A stretch of DNA of 64,000 bases from Paracidovorax citrulli. GTDB lineage: Bacteria > Pseudomonadota > Gammaproteobacteria > Burkholderiales > Burkholderiaceae_C. Shown piece by piece: positions 46,895 to 56,595 of the stretch (position 1 is its first letter; each line of letters starts with the position of its first letter). The notes beneath the pieces were generated by a model. It saw nothing but the letters and a program-made list of their open reading frames with translations. It was not told the origin of the DNA and did not search any database. The translations under genes were made by a program, and so were the position numbers. Where the stretch lies: the NCBI RefSeq assembly GCF_900100305.1, contig NZ_FNEY01000008.1, forward strand, positions 87,891 through 151,890, read 5' to 3'.

Positions 46895-47380
46895 TCAGGA
46901 CCGCCCGGAGCGCTGCACGAGCACGGTGCCCAGGGCCAGCCCCGCACCGAACGCCAGGTACACGGCGGCCAGCGCGCCATGCCCCAGATGGTGCTCGAAG
47001 CCGGGCGTGAAGCGGCGCGGCGTGAGCTGGAAATCGACCCAGCAGGCAACGGCGGACGTGGCCGCCGCACGCTGGCAGATGGCCGGCCAGGAGGTCTCGG
47101 GCGCGCCGCGCGCGGCGTCGCGGGCGGCGGCGCTGGCCGTGGCCCAGAACACGGAGGCGCCGTGGTGGATGGCGTAGCCGGGCAGGGTGTGGGAGAGTCT
47201 CGGGCGGTGTTCGCGCAGTGCGGTGTCGCCCCAGATCCAGTGGCTCACGGCGTTGACGGGCGTGATGGCGGCGCGGGCCTGGCGCCGTCCCGCCCACAGC
47301 AGAGCCAGGGTGGAGAGTACGCTGGCGCAGCTGCCGGCGATGGCGCCTTCGCGCAGCGCGCGTTTCCAGTCGATGGGCAT
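46895..47380 (-). CDS. Hypothetical small membrane protein
   Basis: 161 residues from ATG 47378-47380 (MPIDWKRALREG). Four hydrophobic segments; conserved-looking TPVNAVSHWIWGD and PGYAIHHGASVFWA with histidines. It resembles uncharacterised inner-membrane proteins of Burkholderiales; I cannot name a family. Transcribed divergently from the DUF2269 gene. Confidence 0.75.
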   Translation of the reverse strand: MPIDWKRALREGAIAGSCASVLSTLALLWAGRRQARAAITPVNAVSHWIWGDTALREHRPRLSHTLPGYAIHHGASVFWATASAAARDAARGAPETSWPAICQRAAATSAVACWVDFQLTPRRFTPGFEHHLGHGALAAVYLAFGAGLALGTVLVQRSGRS

Positions 47381-47493
47381 GTGGGGCTCCTGTCGGGGAA
47401 GGGGACGACGCATCATCGCCAACCGCGCGCCGGTCCGCGTGTCGGATGGCACGGCAAACGCATGCAGGCGCATGCATTCACGGGAAGGTTTCC

Positions 47494-47964
47494 ATGGAGT
47501 ATTTCATTGCCAAGTGGCTGCACATTCTCTCGTCCACGGTCCTGTTCGGCACCGGTATCGGAACGGCGTTCTACCTGCTGGTCGCCATGCTGGGCCGCGA
47601 CCTGCGCTTCATCGTGCCGATGACGCGCTGGGTGGTGCGGGCCGACTGGCTGTTCACCGGAACCACGGCGGTGCTGCAGCCGCTTACCGGCTGGTGGCTG
47701 GTGCACCTGATGGGGCTGCCCTGGAGCACGCCCTGGCTGGCGCGTTCGCTGGGCCTCTACGTCCTGGCCATGGCCTGCTGGCTGCCGGTGGTGTGGATCC
47801 AGATGCGCATGCGCGACGAGGCGGTGCGTGCGCAGGCCGGCCACCTGGATGCGTGGCCCGCGCTGTGGCGCTTCTTCATCGCCTGGGTGGTGCTGGGGGT
47901 GCCGGCGCTGGTGGCTTTCCTGGCCATCTTCTGGTTCATGGTGAGCAAGCCGGCAGGGATATAG
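47494..47964 (+). CDS. DUF2269 membrane protein
   Basis: 156 residues from ATG 47494 with gggaagg upstream; a longer frame from 47446 exists. Four membrane helices with the DUF2269 signature [37 protein letters not shown] and [17 protein letters not shown]. Function unknown. Its stop is followed at once by a stub of a regulator gene. Confidence 0.88.
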   Translation: MEYFIAKWLHILSSTVLFGTGIGTAFYLLVAMLGRDLRFIVPMTRWVVRADWLFTGTTAVLQPLTGWWLVHLMGLPWSTPWLARSLGLYVLAMACWLPVVWIQMRMRDEAVRAQAGHLDAWPALWRFFIAWVVLGVPALVAFLAIFWFMVSKPAGI

Positions 47965-47965
47965 T

Positions 47966-48110
47966 CCTTCAGCGCCAGGGCCCCATGCAGGCCATGCTCG
48001 ACGGCGATGCGCAGGGCGCACGCCAATGTACCGGCGACCACCTCGAGCACGTGCGCACCACCATCCAGCGCCTGGACGCAGACCGCGCCCGCCGCGAGCG
48101 ACAACCATGA
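47966..48110 (+). pseudogene. 3' stub of an FCD-type GntR regulator (lldR-like)
   Basis: About 41 codons ending at TGA 48108-48110 read [20 protein letters not shown], then [16 protein letters not shown]. This matches the last two helices of FCD-domain regulators (pattern H-x-x-[IL]-x-x-A-[IM]-x-x-x-D-x-x-x-A-x-x-x-x-x-x-H-[LI]-x-x-[VT]). The stop overlaps the lldD start (ATGA), as expected if an lldR regulator gene once preceded lldD. No start or DNA-binding domain remains. Confidence 0.6.
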
Positions 48111-49243
48111 TCATCTCTTCCACCGCCGACTACCGCGAAGCCGCCCGCAAGCGCCTGCCGCCCTTCCTCTTCCACTACATCGACGGCGGCGCCTATGCCG
48201 AGCAGACGCTGCGCCGCAACGTCGAGGACCTGGCCGCGGTCGCGCTGCGCCAGCGCGTGCTCAAGGACATGAGCCGCCTCGACACCCGCGTCGAGCTGTT
48301 CGGCGAGCAGCTCTCCATCCCCGTGGCGCTGGCGCCCGTGGGCCTGACGGGCATGTTCGCGCGACGCGGCGAGGTGCAGGCCGCGCGCGCGGCCGACCGG
48401 CACGGCGTGCCGTTCACCCTGTCCAGCGTCTCGGTCTGCCCGATCGAGGAGGTGGCACCGGAGCTCGGCCGGCCCATGTGGTTCCAGCTCTACGTGCTCA
48501 AGGACCGCGGCTTCATGAAGAACGCGCTGGAGCGCGCCCAGGCGGCGGGATGCACGGCGCTGGTGTTCACCGTGGACATGCCCGTGCCCGGCGCGCGCTA
48601 CCGCGATGCGCATTCCGGCATGAGCGGCCCCAACGCCGCGCTGCGCCGCTACTGGCAGGCGGCCATGCACCCGCGCTGGGCGTGGGATGTGGGCGCGCTG
48701 GGCCGCCCGCACGACCTGGGCAACATCTCCGCCTACCTCGGCAAGCCCACGGGCCTGGCCGACTACATGGGCTACCTGGGCGCCAATTTCGATCCCTCCA
48801 TCTCGTGGAAGGACCTGGAATGGATCCGCGCGTTCTGGAAGGGGCCCATGCTCATCAAGGGCATCCTGGACCCGGAGGACGCGAAGGACGCCGTGCGTTT
48901 CGGCGCGGACGGCATCATCGTCTCCAACCACGGCGGCCGCCAGCTCGACGGCGTGCTCTCCTCGGCGCACGCGCTGCCGCCCATCGCCGATGCGGTGAAG
49001 GGCCGTATCAAGATCCTGGCCGACTCGGGCATCCGCAACGGCCTGGACGTGGTGCGCACCATCGCGCTCGGCGCCGACGCCGCGATGATCGGCCGCGCCT
49101 TCATCTACGCGCTGGCCGCGGCGGGCGAGGCCGGCGTGAAGCACGTGCTGGAGTTGCTCGAAAAGGAAATGCGCGTGGCGATGACGCTCACCAGCGTCGC
49201 GAAGGTCTCCGACATCACGGGCGACCTGCTGGTGAAGGCCTGA
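48107..49243 (+). CDS. lldD: L-lactate dehydrogenase (FMN, quinone-linked)
   Basis: 378 residues. Alpha-hydroxyacid oxidase family: [59 protein letters not shown], and the active-site signature [11 protein letters not shown] with catalytic His and Arg, then [17 protein letters not shown]. Oxidises L-lactate to pyruvate and passes electrons to the quinone pool at the inner membrane. ATG 48107 overlaps the regulator stub. Convergent with a sensor kinase gene; a GGGCGGT/ACCGCCC hairpin at 49251-49267 lies between them. Confidence 0.95.
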   Translation: MIISSTADYREAARKRLPPFLFHYIDGGAYAEQTLRRNVEDLAAVALRQRVLKDMSRLDTRVELFGEQLSIPVALAPVGLTGMFARRGEVQAARAADRHGVPFTLSSVSVCPIEEVAPELGRPMWFQLYVLKDRGFMKNALERAQAAGCTALVFTVDMPVPGARYRDAHSGMSGPNAALRRYWQAAMHPRWAWDVGALGRPHDLGNISAYLGKPTGLADYMGYLGANFDPSISWKDLEWIRAFWKGPMLIKGILDPEDAKDAVRFGADGIIVSNHGGRQLDGVLSSAHALPPIADAVKGRIKILADSGIRNGLDVVRTIALGADAAMIGRAFIYALAAAGEAGVKHVLELLEKEMRVAMTLTSVAKVSDITGDLLVKA

Positions 49244-49270
49244 CGGCACGGGGCGGTTGCACCGCCCGGC

Positions 49271-50365
49271 TCAGCCCTTCGGGAGCTCCAGCGTGAAGCG
49301 CACCTGGTGATTCTCGCAATGGCCCGTGGCGTCGCCGTGGTGGGCGCGTGCGATCTGCCGCGCGATGAACAGCCCAAGCCCCAGGTGCGTGCGGTCTGTG
49401 CCCGGACCATGAAGCCCGCGCCGAAGCGGCTCGAACAGATCGTCAATGCTCTCCGGTGCCAGTTCACCGGCGTTTTCGACCGAGATGGCCACCCCATGCG
49501 CGGTGCCCTTGACGCGGACCGTGATGGATCCCCCGGCGTCTCCGTGCTTGACAGCGTTGGAAACGAGATTGCCGAGCGCCTCCCGGACCCGGGACGCGTC
49601 GTATGTTCCCTCCGTCGGCCCTTGTGCCGAAAACTCGATCCGTGCGCCCGGATGGGCGAGGCGCTGGAGCTGAACCTCCTCGCTGCAAGCCGCTGCCAGA
49701 TCGGTCGGCGCCAGATGCAACACCATGCCGACGCCCAGGTTGGACCGGCTGTACTCCAGGAGCGAGTCCAGGAGGGTCGTCATGCGGTGGACCCCTCGCT
49801 CGAGCATGGCAGTCTGCTGGACAGGCGCGATGCCCTGCTTGGCCATGAGCTCCACCATCAGGGCGACGGCATTCAGGGGCCCACGCAGATCATGCCCGAG
49901 GACGCCCAGAAAAATCTCGCGCCAACGCTCGCGCTCCTGGGCGTAGAACTGCACCGACTCCGCCACGGCCTGGTCGATCGCCTCATTGAACCGCGTGATG
50001 TCATGGATGGTGTCCGGACCTGCAGAATGGGCCTCGCTCCATAACCGGAGGATGCTCGACCGCAGCGCCCTGAACTCGGCAACCAGTTGCTCGATGTCGA
50101 TTCCGCTCTGCGCACGCATCAATCCGTGGGTTTGCGCCGAGCTTTGCGTTGAACCGGGTGGTGCGTTGCCATGCGACTTTTGAATGGACTGCGCCCTGGT
50201 TTGCGGGGTCCGCAGGTCTGCTGAAATGGCCTCCAGGATCTGTGGCAAATGGTCGCGCAGTGCCTTGTCGTCGGTTTTTCGCAGTGCGGGAATGGTTCTG
50301 GCGTATGCGACAGCCTCTTCCAGGATGCGTTCCCGGGTCGATTCCAAAAAGGCTGCAAGTCGCAT
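49271..50365 (-). CDS. Soluble sensor histidine kinase with RsbRD-type N-terminus
   Basis: 364 residues. N-terminal four-helix globin-like/RsbRD region (LESTRERILEEAVAYARTIP; LVAEFRALRSSILRLW), then kinase with H-box LGVLGHDLRGPLNAVALM, N-box ALGNLVSNAVKHG, and G-box HLGLGLFIARQIAR. No membrane segment, so cytoplasmic. No response regulator gene adjacent. Related kinases act in general stress signalling, but the partner is unknown. Confidence 0.9.
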   Translation of the reverse strand: MRLAAFLESTRERILEEAVAYARTIPALRKTDDKALRDHLPQILEAISADLRTPQTRAQSIQKSHGNAPPGSTQSSAQTHGLMRAQSGIDIEQLVAEFRALRSSILRLWSEAHSAGPDTIHDITRFNEAIDQAVAESVQFYAQERERWREIFLGVLGHDLRGPLNAVALMVELMAKQGIAPVQQTAMLERGVHRMTTLLDSLLEYSRSNLGVGMVLHLAPTDLAAACSEEVQLQRLAHPGARIEFSAQGPTEGTYDASRVREALGNLVSNAVKHGDAGGSITVRVKGTAHGVAISVENAGELAPESIDDLFEPLRRGLHGPGTDRTHLGLGLFIARQIARAHHGDATGHCENHQVRFTLELPKG

Positions 50366-50524
50366 GATCGTCTGTCCTTTCTCATCGCAAATATCGGCCG
50401 TGAACGGTACTGTGTCCCGCCTTCCCTGAACAGACCCTCATCCTGCGCTTCGACGCATTTTTCCGACGCAGCGGTGGCTCTCCCGCCCGGGGCTGACGGG
50501 CGGCATCGGTCACGCCTGTGAAAG

Positions 50525-51682
50525 TCAGCGAGCGGAGAAGAGGTCCACGACGCTCGCCGGTGCATCGTTGCCGAAGAAGCGTTGGTGATTTTTCGCTGCC
50601 TCCCCGGCGAAGGCAGCGCTTCGGGGGAACAGCGCTTGCTCGTACATGGCCAGCGCTGTCTCCAGGTCGCCGGAATGGTCCCGTATCGCATGCGCCAGTT
50701 CGGCCCCGTCATGGATGGCGAGATTGGCCCCCACGCCAGCGAACGGCGACATCAGGTGGGCCGCATCGCCCACGAGCGTGACGCCCGGTGTGCGTTCCCA
50801 CCGGTGGTCCATCGGCAAGGCGTGGATCAGCCGCAGGACTGGCGGCGTATCGCTTTCAGAGGCCAATGCGCGAAGTGGCGGGGCCCATCCCTCAAACTCT
50901 TCGGCCACGCGCCGCAGTGCGGCGGCCGGGTCGCCGAAGTCCACAGAGGCGAACCACGGCCCGGGCTTGTCCAATGCGATGTAGGTGTGCAGCGTGCCGT
51001 CGGCGTGGTGATGGGCAGGAATGGCCTTGCCCGGCTCGACCGCCATCAGCGTGCCGGTGCCGATGGCGTCGGCGCTCGCCCGGTGCCGCGCGGGGCCGCC
51101 GAAGAGGTGCGTTTCGATGAAAGCCGTGCCCCCGTCATGCGGCGTCGCAGCAGAAACCAGCGGCCGGACTCTCGACCACGCACCGTCCGCACCCACGAGC
51201 AGGTCGGCCATGGCTGTCGAGCCGTCGGCGAAACGCAGTTCGTGCGGTCCCCCGGGACGGCGATGGGCGTGAACCATCTTGCACCCCCACCGGATGGCGC
51301 CCGCGGGAAGGGACGCGATGAGAAGCCGGCGCAATGCGCCCCTGTCCACCTCGGGCCGGGTCGTCCCGCCGGTGCCCGGCTTGTCCAGCAGAACGGTGTT
51401 GTGCTTGTCCACCACCCGCTTGGCGTCTTCCCCGGGAAGCGCGAGGGCCAGGAACGCATCGTACAGGCCGGCAGCCTCGAGGCCCGGTTGCCCGGTGTCT
51501 TCATGAATGTCCAGCAAGCCGCCTTGCGCTCGCGCTGCCGGCGATGCTTCGCCCTCATAAACGGTGGCAGGCATGCCGTTGACGTGCAGCACACGTGCAA
51601 GCGTCAATCCTCCCAGGCCGGCCCCCACGATGGCTATGCGAGGGCTGGTGCATGGCGTCGGTGATCTGAAGCGGACGTACAT
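50525..51682 (-). CDS. FAD-dependent monooxygenase (TetX/PHBH-like)
   Basis: 385 residues from ATG 51680-51682. Rossmann FAD motif [17 protein letters not shown], middle motif [16 protein letters not shown] (DG motif), and the GD motif [20 protein letters not shown]. Class A flavoprotein hydroxylase layout, closest in appearance to TetX-like enzymes that hydroxylate small aromatic or antibiotic substrates with NADPH and O2. The substrate cannot be told from sequence. Confidence 0.9.
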   Translation of the reverse strand: MYVRFRSPTPCTSPRIAIVGAGLGGLTLARVLHVNGMPATVYEGEASPAARAQGGLLDIHEDTGQPGLEAAGLYDAFLALALPGEDAKRVVDKHNTVLLDKPGTGGTTRPEVDRGALRRLLIASLPAGAIRWGCKMVHAHRRPGGPHELRFADGSTAMADLLVGADGAWSRVRPLVSAATPHDGGTAFIETHLFGGPARHRASADAIGTGTLMAVEPGKAIPAHHHADGTLHTYIALDKPGPWFASVDFGDPAAALRRVAEEFEGWAPPLRALASESDTPPVLRLIHALPMDHRWERTPGVTLVGDAAHLMSPFAGVGANLAIHDGAELAHAIRDHSGDLETALAMYEQALFPRSAAFAGEAAKNHQRFFGNDAPASVVDLFSAR

Positions 51683-51764
51683 GGCGTGTTCCGTGAAGGT
51701 CCCGACGGGGTGTCGGGTGGAAACGCTGGCCGACCTTCCGGGACGCGGCAGGTGGCGTGTACGC

Positions 51765-51791
51765 GATGGCCCGCGGCGGGCCATCGTTTTT
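51765..51791 (+). terminator. Strong hairpin with T-run on the plus strand
   Basis: GATGGCCC at 51765-51772 pairs with GGGCCATC at 51778-51785, loop GCGGC, followed by gttttt. It looks like an intrinsic terminator for plus-strand transcription, yet both flanking genes are on the minus strand. It may stop antisense transcription or act as a processing hairpin. Confidence 0.5.
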
Positions 51792-51869
51792 CGCGGTCTT
51801 GGACCCGCTATTTTTGCACGGGAAAGGTTGCGGGGCCGACAGGCGGGGCAGGCAGCCCTCGCGGGAAGA

Positions 51870-52565
51870 TCACATGCCCAGCGACTTGAGCAGGTCGTCG
51901 GTGTCGCTGTCGGCGCCGGCGGCCGGCGGAGGGGAGGCGGGCTGGTCGCCCTTGCCGGCCTGGGCCAGCAGCGCGTCCGGGTCCGGCGCTTCCTGCGGCT
52001 CGAAGTCGTAGAGCTTGATGAACTCGGTGCGGTCGATGGCCAGCTCGAGGTAGAAGATGTGGTTCTTGGCCGTGTAGAAGGTCACGCGGCGCGCCTCGGG
52101 CTGGTCGAGGTTGGCGTCCACGCTCAGCATCACCTGCTTGTTCAGCGCCAGCATCTTGGGCTGGTTCTGCGTGATGTGGGTCTGCAGCTCGCGGCGCACC
52201 TTGCCGGTGAAGTCGCCCACCACCTGGTTCATGAGCTCGCCCATCACGTTGGCCACCTCGTCGGAGGTGTAGGAGCTCGCGAGGTCGTCCTGCGACATGC
52301 CCATGCTCAGGAGGTAGCTCTGGTAGATCTCCATCGCCGCCTCCTTGGTCAGGTTGATGATGACCAGCCCGGAGAATCCGCCGTCGAACAGAACGAAGCA
52401 GCCGATGTCGGGGCGCAGGCAGGTCTTGCTGATGCGCTGCACCATGCCGGAGTAGTGCAGCTGCGTCTGCGTGGCCACGCTCAGCACCCGCGTGACGGAA
52501 TTGCACAGGCTGATCAGCAGGTCTTCGGTGCCGTAGGTGGGGGCGATCTTGTCGGGCGTGCTCAT
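51870..52565 (-). CDS. DUF3334 protein (CheX-like)
   Basis: 231 residues from ATG 52563-52565 ([20 protein letters not shown]). Contains [20 protein letters not shown] and [20 protein letters not shown], resembling the CheX/CheC phosphatase fold (E-x-x-N-x-[MV]-x-G-E). The C-terminal 40 residues are Pro/Ala/Asp-rich and end DDLLKSLGM, a short motif like those that bind partners. DUF3334 is uncharacterised; a role in chemotaxis or signalling dephosphorylation is inference. Confidence 0.85.
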   Translation of the reverse strand: MSTPDKIAPTYGTEDLLISLCNSVTRVLSVATQTQLHYSGMVQRISKTCLRPDIGCFVLFDGGFSGLVIINLTKEAAMEIYQSYLLSMGMSQDDLASSYTSDEVANVMGELMNQVVGDFTGKVRRELQTHITQNQPKMLALNKQVMLSVDANLDQPEARRVTFYTAKNHIFYLELAIDRTEFIKLYDFEPQEAPDPDALLAQAGKGDQPASPPPAAGADSDTDDLLKSLGM

Positions 52566-52703
52566 GGAGATGCGTGCTGAGGTCGTGGCAGGTGCGTAAG
52601 GAGGGCTGGGAGCAGGGCGGATGCCCGGCCGCATGCAGTGTAGCGCGCCAACGGCCCGCGCGGACCCCGGGCCGTCCCGTGGAGGGGGCTGCCGGCACGC
52701 GGT

Positions 52704-53384
52704 TCAGCGGGTGCCGCGCTCCAGCCCCGGCTCGGAGATCCGCCGCGCGTACACGGCCAGCACGATGCGTTCCGAATGCACCAGGTAGTCGTGCAGGGCG
52801 GCCGAGGCCTCCTGCAGCCTGCCGGCCTCGAACAGCTCGACGATCTTCACGTTCATCTCCACGTAGGGCGCGTGCAGGAATTCCGCGTCCTTGAGCAGCC
52901 CGAAGGCCAGGCGCAGCTCGGCCAGCAGATGGGAGAACATCACGTTCAGGCGTTCGCTGTCGGCCAGTTCCACCACGGCCATGTGGAACTCCATGTTCGC
53001 CGTGCCCGCGCCCTGCCAGTCGCCCGCGTCGCGGCAGCGCAGGGCGTTGTCCACCGCCTCGCGCAGGTGCTTCTTGGCGGGGTGGCGCGGATAGGCCTGG
53101 GCCAGCGCCTGGCATTCGATGAGCCGGCGCACGCGGTAGATGTCGATGATGGACGCGATGCTGGGCACCGCCACCGACACGCCGCGGTTGGGTTCGTGCC
53201 GGAGCAGGCCCTCCTTGGTGAGCAGCCGGAACACCTCGCGCAGGGTGTTGCGCGAAATCTCCAGGCTCTCGGCCAGCGCGGCCTCGGACAGGCGCTGGCC
53301 CGGGGCCAGCTCGCCGGCCACGATGCGGCGGCGGATCTGGTCGCTGACGCGGTCCGTCAGGTTCTGTACGGGGGATTCACTCAT
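52704..53384 (-). CDS. GntR-family regulator, FCD subfamily
   Basis: 226 residues from ATG 53382-53384 (MSESPVQNL). Winged helix: RVSDQIRRRIVAGELAPGQR, LSEAALAESLEISRNTLREV, FRLLTKEGLL. FCD ligand domain with metal-binding His pattern (NMEFHMAVVELADS; HDYLVHSERIVL). Divergent from the MFS/5-oxoprolinase operon, so it probably controls it through the palindrome at 53567. Ligand perhaps a pathway carboxylate. Confidence 0.93.
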   Translation of the reverse strand: MSESPVQNLTDRVSDQIRRRIVAGELAPGQRLSEAALAESLEISRNTLREVFRLLTKEGLLRHEPNRGVSVAVPSIASIIDIYRVRRLIECQALAQAYPRHPAKKHLREAVDNALRCRDAGDWQGAGTANMEFHMAVVELADSERLNVMFSHLLAELRLAFGLLKDAEFLHAPYVEMNVKIVELFEAGRLQEASAALHDYLVHSERIVLAVYARRISEPGLERGTR

Positions 53385-53566
53385 CGGCGGCGGGCAGGCG
53401 AAAGGGGAGGCGGGGCGCCGCGGCTGGTCGAGCGGGGCGGACGTCCGGAGCGCCAGTGTATCGGGCGGCGGGCCTCCGGCGGGGGCGGGCGCTGCGCCCC
53501 GGGCACCGTGCCCGCGCAATGGCCGCACCAACGGCATGCGGGTAATCCCCATCAACGATCCAAATC

Positions 53567-53583
53567 AAATTGTTCAACAATTT
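53567..53583. promoter_or_regulatory. Perfect 17-bp palindrome, probable GntR operator
   Basis: AAATTGTTCAACAATTT: two perfect 8-base arms around a central C. FadR/FCD-type regulators bind short A+T-rich palindromes of this shape (T-x-G-T-x-x-x-A-C-A-x). It stands out in the G+C-rich background and lies between the divergent regulator and transporter starts. Confidence 0.75.
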
Positions 53584-53683
53584 ATGCAGATGATTCATCA
53601 ATGGATGGGTTCCTGATGAAACATGGCGCGGTGATTGCTCTGTGCCATGGGTCTCTTCCCTTCGCAGAAACGGAACACGCACC

Positions 53684-54931
53684 ATGTGGCTCAAGGAAAC
53701 CAGCAAGGAAGAGCGCAAGACGCTCTTCGCCGCCTTCGTCGGCTATGGCGTCGATGCGTTCGACTACATGATCTATACGTTCATGATCCCGACCTTCATC
53801 CTGGTCTGGGGCATGACCAAGGCCGAGGCGGGCTATATCGCCACCGGCGCGCTCATCAGCTCGGCCATCGGCGGCTGGCTGGCGGGCATCCTGGCCGACC
53901 GCTACGGCCGCGTGCGCATCCTGCAGCTGACGGTGCTCTGGTTCAGCTTCTTCACCTTCCTGAGCGGCTTCACCCAGTCGGCCGAGCAGCTCTTCATCAC
54001 CCGCATGCTGCAGGGCCTGGGCTTCGGCGGCGAGTGGTCGGTGGGCTCGGTGCTGATCGCCGAGATGATCCGCGCCCGCCACCGCGGCAAGGCCGTGGGC
54101 CTGGTGCAGAGCAGCTGGGCGGTGGGCTGGGGCCTGTCGGCCGTCGCCTTCTGGGCCGTCTATGCGCTGGTGGAGCAGCAATACGCCTGGCGCGTGCTGT
54201 TCTGGCTGGGCGCGCTGCCGGCCCTGTTCATCCTCTACATCCGCCGCAACATCAGCGAGCCCGCCGTCTATCGCGAAACCAAGGCGCAGCTGGCCCGCAC
54301 GGGGCAGAGCAGCGGCTTCTGGCTGATCTTCAAGCCGGGCGTGCTGCGCACCACGGTGTTCGCCAGCCTGCTGGCCACCGGCATGCAGGGCGCCTACTAT
54401 GCGGTCACCACCTGGCTGCCCACCTACCTGAAGATGGAACGCAACCTGTCGGTGCTGGGCACCAGCGGCTACCTGATGGTGCTGATCTTCGGCTCGTTCG
54501 CGGGCTACCTCACCAGCGCGTGGCTGTCCGACCGCCTGGGCCGCCGCCGCTGCTTCATCCTGTTCGCCGTCTGCGCGGGCGTCCTGGTCACCTGCTATAC
54601 GCAGCTGCCGATCACCGACGCCGCCATGATGGTGCTGGGCTTCCCGCTGGGTTTCTTCCTCTCGGGCATCTTCTCGGGCATGGGCGCCTACCTGTCCGAG
54701 CTGTTCCCCAGCCACATCCGGGGCTCCGGCCAGGGCTTTTGCTACAACTTCGGCCGCGCCGTGGGCTCGGTGTTCCCGGCGATGATCGGCCACATGAGCG
54801 CCAGCATGCCGCTGGGCGTGTCCATCGGCTACATGGCCGCGGGCGCCTACCTGATCGTCGTCATCGCCTGCCTGGCGCTGCCGGAAACGCAGGGGCGCGA
54901 GCTCTCCGCCAGCACCGACGCGGCGGCCTGA
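53684..54931 (+). CDS. MFS transporter, aromatic-acid/shikimate type
   Basis: 415 residues with 12 membrane helices. Signature between helices 2 and 3, [18 protein letters not shown], and repeated between 8 and 9, [25 protein letters not shown] in helix 1 is typical of the AAHS/sialic-acid-like group. Proton-coupled uptake of an organic acid. First gene of the operon with pxpA, so the substrate may be 5-oxoproline or a related amide; inference. Confidence 0.92.
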   Translation: MWLKETSKEERKTLFAAFVGYGVDAFDYMIYTFMIPTFILVWGMTKAEAGYIATGALISSAIGGWLAGILADRYGRVRILQLTVLWFSFFTFLSGFTQSAEQLFITRMLQGLGFGGEWSVGSVLIAEMIRARHRGKAVGLVQSSWAVGWGLSAVAFWAVYALVEQQYAWRVLFWLGALPALFILYIRRNISEPAVYRETKAQLARTGQSSGFWLIFKPGVLRTTVFASLLATGMQGAYYAVTTWLPTYLKMERNLSVLGTSGYLMVLIFGSFAGYLTSAWLSDRLGRRRCFILFAVCAGVLVTCYTQLPITDAAMMVLGFPLGFFLSGIFSGMGAYLSELFPSHIRGSGQGFCYNFGRAVGSVFPAMIGHMSASMPLGVSIGYMAAGAYLIVVIACLALPETQGRELSASTDAAA

Positions 54932-54990
54932 GCGGCGCTGTCTCCGGCTTCCTGCCGGCGCTCCATTCCTCGACGTTCTTTTCCTCTCGT

Positions 54991-55746
54991 ATGCATATCG
55001 ACCTGAACAGCGACCTGGGCGAAAGCCTGGGCGCCTGGCGCATGGGCGACGACGCCGCCATGCTCGGCATCGTCACCAGCGCCAACGTGGCCTGCGGCTT
55101 CCATGCCGGCGACGCGGCGGGCATCCTGGCCACGCTGCGCGGCGCGAAGGAGCGCGGCGTGGCGGTGGGCGCCCACGTCGCCTATCGCGACCTGGCCGGC
55201 TTCGGCCGCCGCAACATGGACGTGGCGAGCGCCGATCTCGTCGCCGACGTCATCTACCAGATCGGCGCGCTGCAGGGCCTGGCCACGGCCGCCGGCACGC
55301 GCGTGACCTACGTGAAGCCGCACGGCGCGCTCTACAACACCATCGCGCGCGACGCGCGCCAGGCCCGCGACGTGATCGCCGCCATCCGCGCCATCGATGC
55401 TTCGCTGGCGCTGGTGGTGCTGGCGGGCTCCCCGCTGGAGCGCTGGGCGGCGGACGCCGGCCTGCGCGTGGTGGCCGAGGCCTTCGCCGACCGCGCCTAT
55501 ACGCCGCAGGGCACACTGGTGTCGCGGCGCGAACCCGGTGCCGTGCTGCACGATGCCGGCGAGGTCGCGCGGCGCATGCTGCAGCTCGTGCGCGAAGGCA
55601 CCGTGCGGGCCATCGACGGCAGCACCACCCGCGTGCGCGCCGATTCCATCTGCGTGCACGGCGACAGCCCCGGCGCCGTGGACATGGCCCGCGCCGTGCG
55701 CGGGGCGCTGGAGCGCGAGGGCATCGCCCTGCGCCCCTTTGCATGA
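54991..55746 (+). CDS. pxpA: 5-oxoprolinase subunit PxpA (LamB/YcsF family)
   Basis: 251 residues. [51 protein letters not shown] and [11 protein letters not shown] are the standard YcsF motifs. With PxpB and PxpC it converts 5-oxoproline to glutamate using ATP in the cytoplasm. Starts 59 bases after the transporter gene. Confidence 0.95.
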   Translation: MHIDLNSDLGESLGAWRMGDDAAMLGIVTSANVACGFHAGDAAGILATLRGAKERGVAVGAHVAYRDLAGFGRRNMDVASADLVADVIYQIGALQGLATAAGTRVTYVKPHGALYNTIARDARQARDVIAAIRAIDASLALVVLAGSPLERWAADAGLRVVAEAFADRAYTPQGTLVSRREPGAVLHDAGEVARRMLQLVREGTVRAIDGSTTRVRADSICVHGDSPGAVDMARAVRGALEREGIALRPFA

Positions 55747-55774
55747 CGGGCTTGGCCGAAGAAAGGAGCCGCCG

Positions 55775-56584
55775 ATGAATTCCCCTCTCGAAGCCGCCCG
55801 TGCCGCCGCCATCCACGCCGCGCGCGCAGCCCGCGCCCGCTACCGCGCCGGCGTGGTGGAGCCCACCGCCGGCCGCGCCCCGGGCATGACCCAGGCCAAC
55901 ATGATCGCCCTGCCGCGCGAGTGGGCCTGGGACTTCCTGCTCTACGCGCAGCGCAATCCCAAGCCTTGCCCGGTGCTGGACGTGATCGAGGCCGGCAGCC
56001 ATGCCACCGTGCTGGCCGAGGGCGCCGACCTGCGCACCGACATTCCGCTCTACCGCGTCTGGCGCGATGGGCGGCTGGCCGGGGAAGTCTCCGACGCCAC
56101 CGCGCTCTGGGCCGGGCAGCCCGACCTCGTCACCTTCCTGATCGGCTGCAGCTTCACCTTCGAGACGCCGCTGCAGGAAGCCGGCATCGAGGTGCGCCAC
56201 ATCGCCCAGGGCTGCAACGTGCCCATGTACCGCACGCAGCGCATGTGCCGGCCGGCCGGTCGCCTGCGCGGCGAACTGGTGGTGTCGATGCGGCCCGTTC
56301 CCGCCGACCGGGTGGCCGATGCCGTCTCCATCTCCGGCCGCTTTCCGTCCGTGCACGGCGCGCCCGTGCACGTGGGCGACCCGGCGGCGCTGGGCATCGC
56401 CGACCTGGCGCGGCCCGACTTCGGCGATCCGGTGGAGATCCATCCCGGGGAGGTGCCCGTATTCTGGGCCTGCGGCGTGACGCCCCAGGCCGCCGTCATG
56501 GCCTCGGGCGTGCCCTTCGCCGTCACCCATGCGCCGGGCCACATGTTCATCACCGACGTGCCCGACAGCACCTACCACGTCTGA
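55775..56584 (+). CDS. DUF1445 (UPF0317) putative hydro-lyase
   Basis: 269 residues; ATG 55775 with gaaaggag upstream. Family motifs: [45 protein letters not shown], and C-terminal [15 protein letters not shown]. The family is annotated as putative hydro-lyase. Mammalian D-glutamate cyclase, which makes 5-oxo-D-proline, contains a related domain, fitting its place inside a 5-oxoprolinase operon. Lies 28 bases after pxpA. Confidence 0.9.
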   Translation: MNSPLEAARAAAIHAARAARARYRAGVVEPTAGRAPGMTQANMIALPREWAWDFLLYAQRNPKPCPVLDVIEAGSHATVLAEGADLRTDIPLYRVWRDGRLAGEVSDATALWAGQPDLVTFLIGCSFTFETPLQEAGIEVRHIAQGCNVPMYRTQRMCRPAGRLRGELVVSMRPVPADRVADAVSISGRFPSVHGAPVHVGDPAALGIADLARPDFGDPVEIHPGEVPVFWACGVTPQAAVMASGVPFAVTHAPGHMFITDVPDSTYHV

Positions 56585-56595
56585 CGGAGTTTCGA

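Noticed and set aside
51765..51791. Considered as terminator of the DUF3334 gene
   Set aside because: The T-run is on the wrong side for minus-strand transcription; listed only as a plus-strand hairpin.
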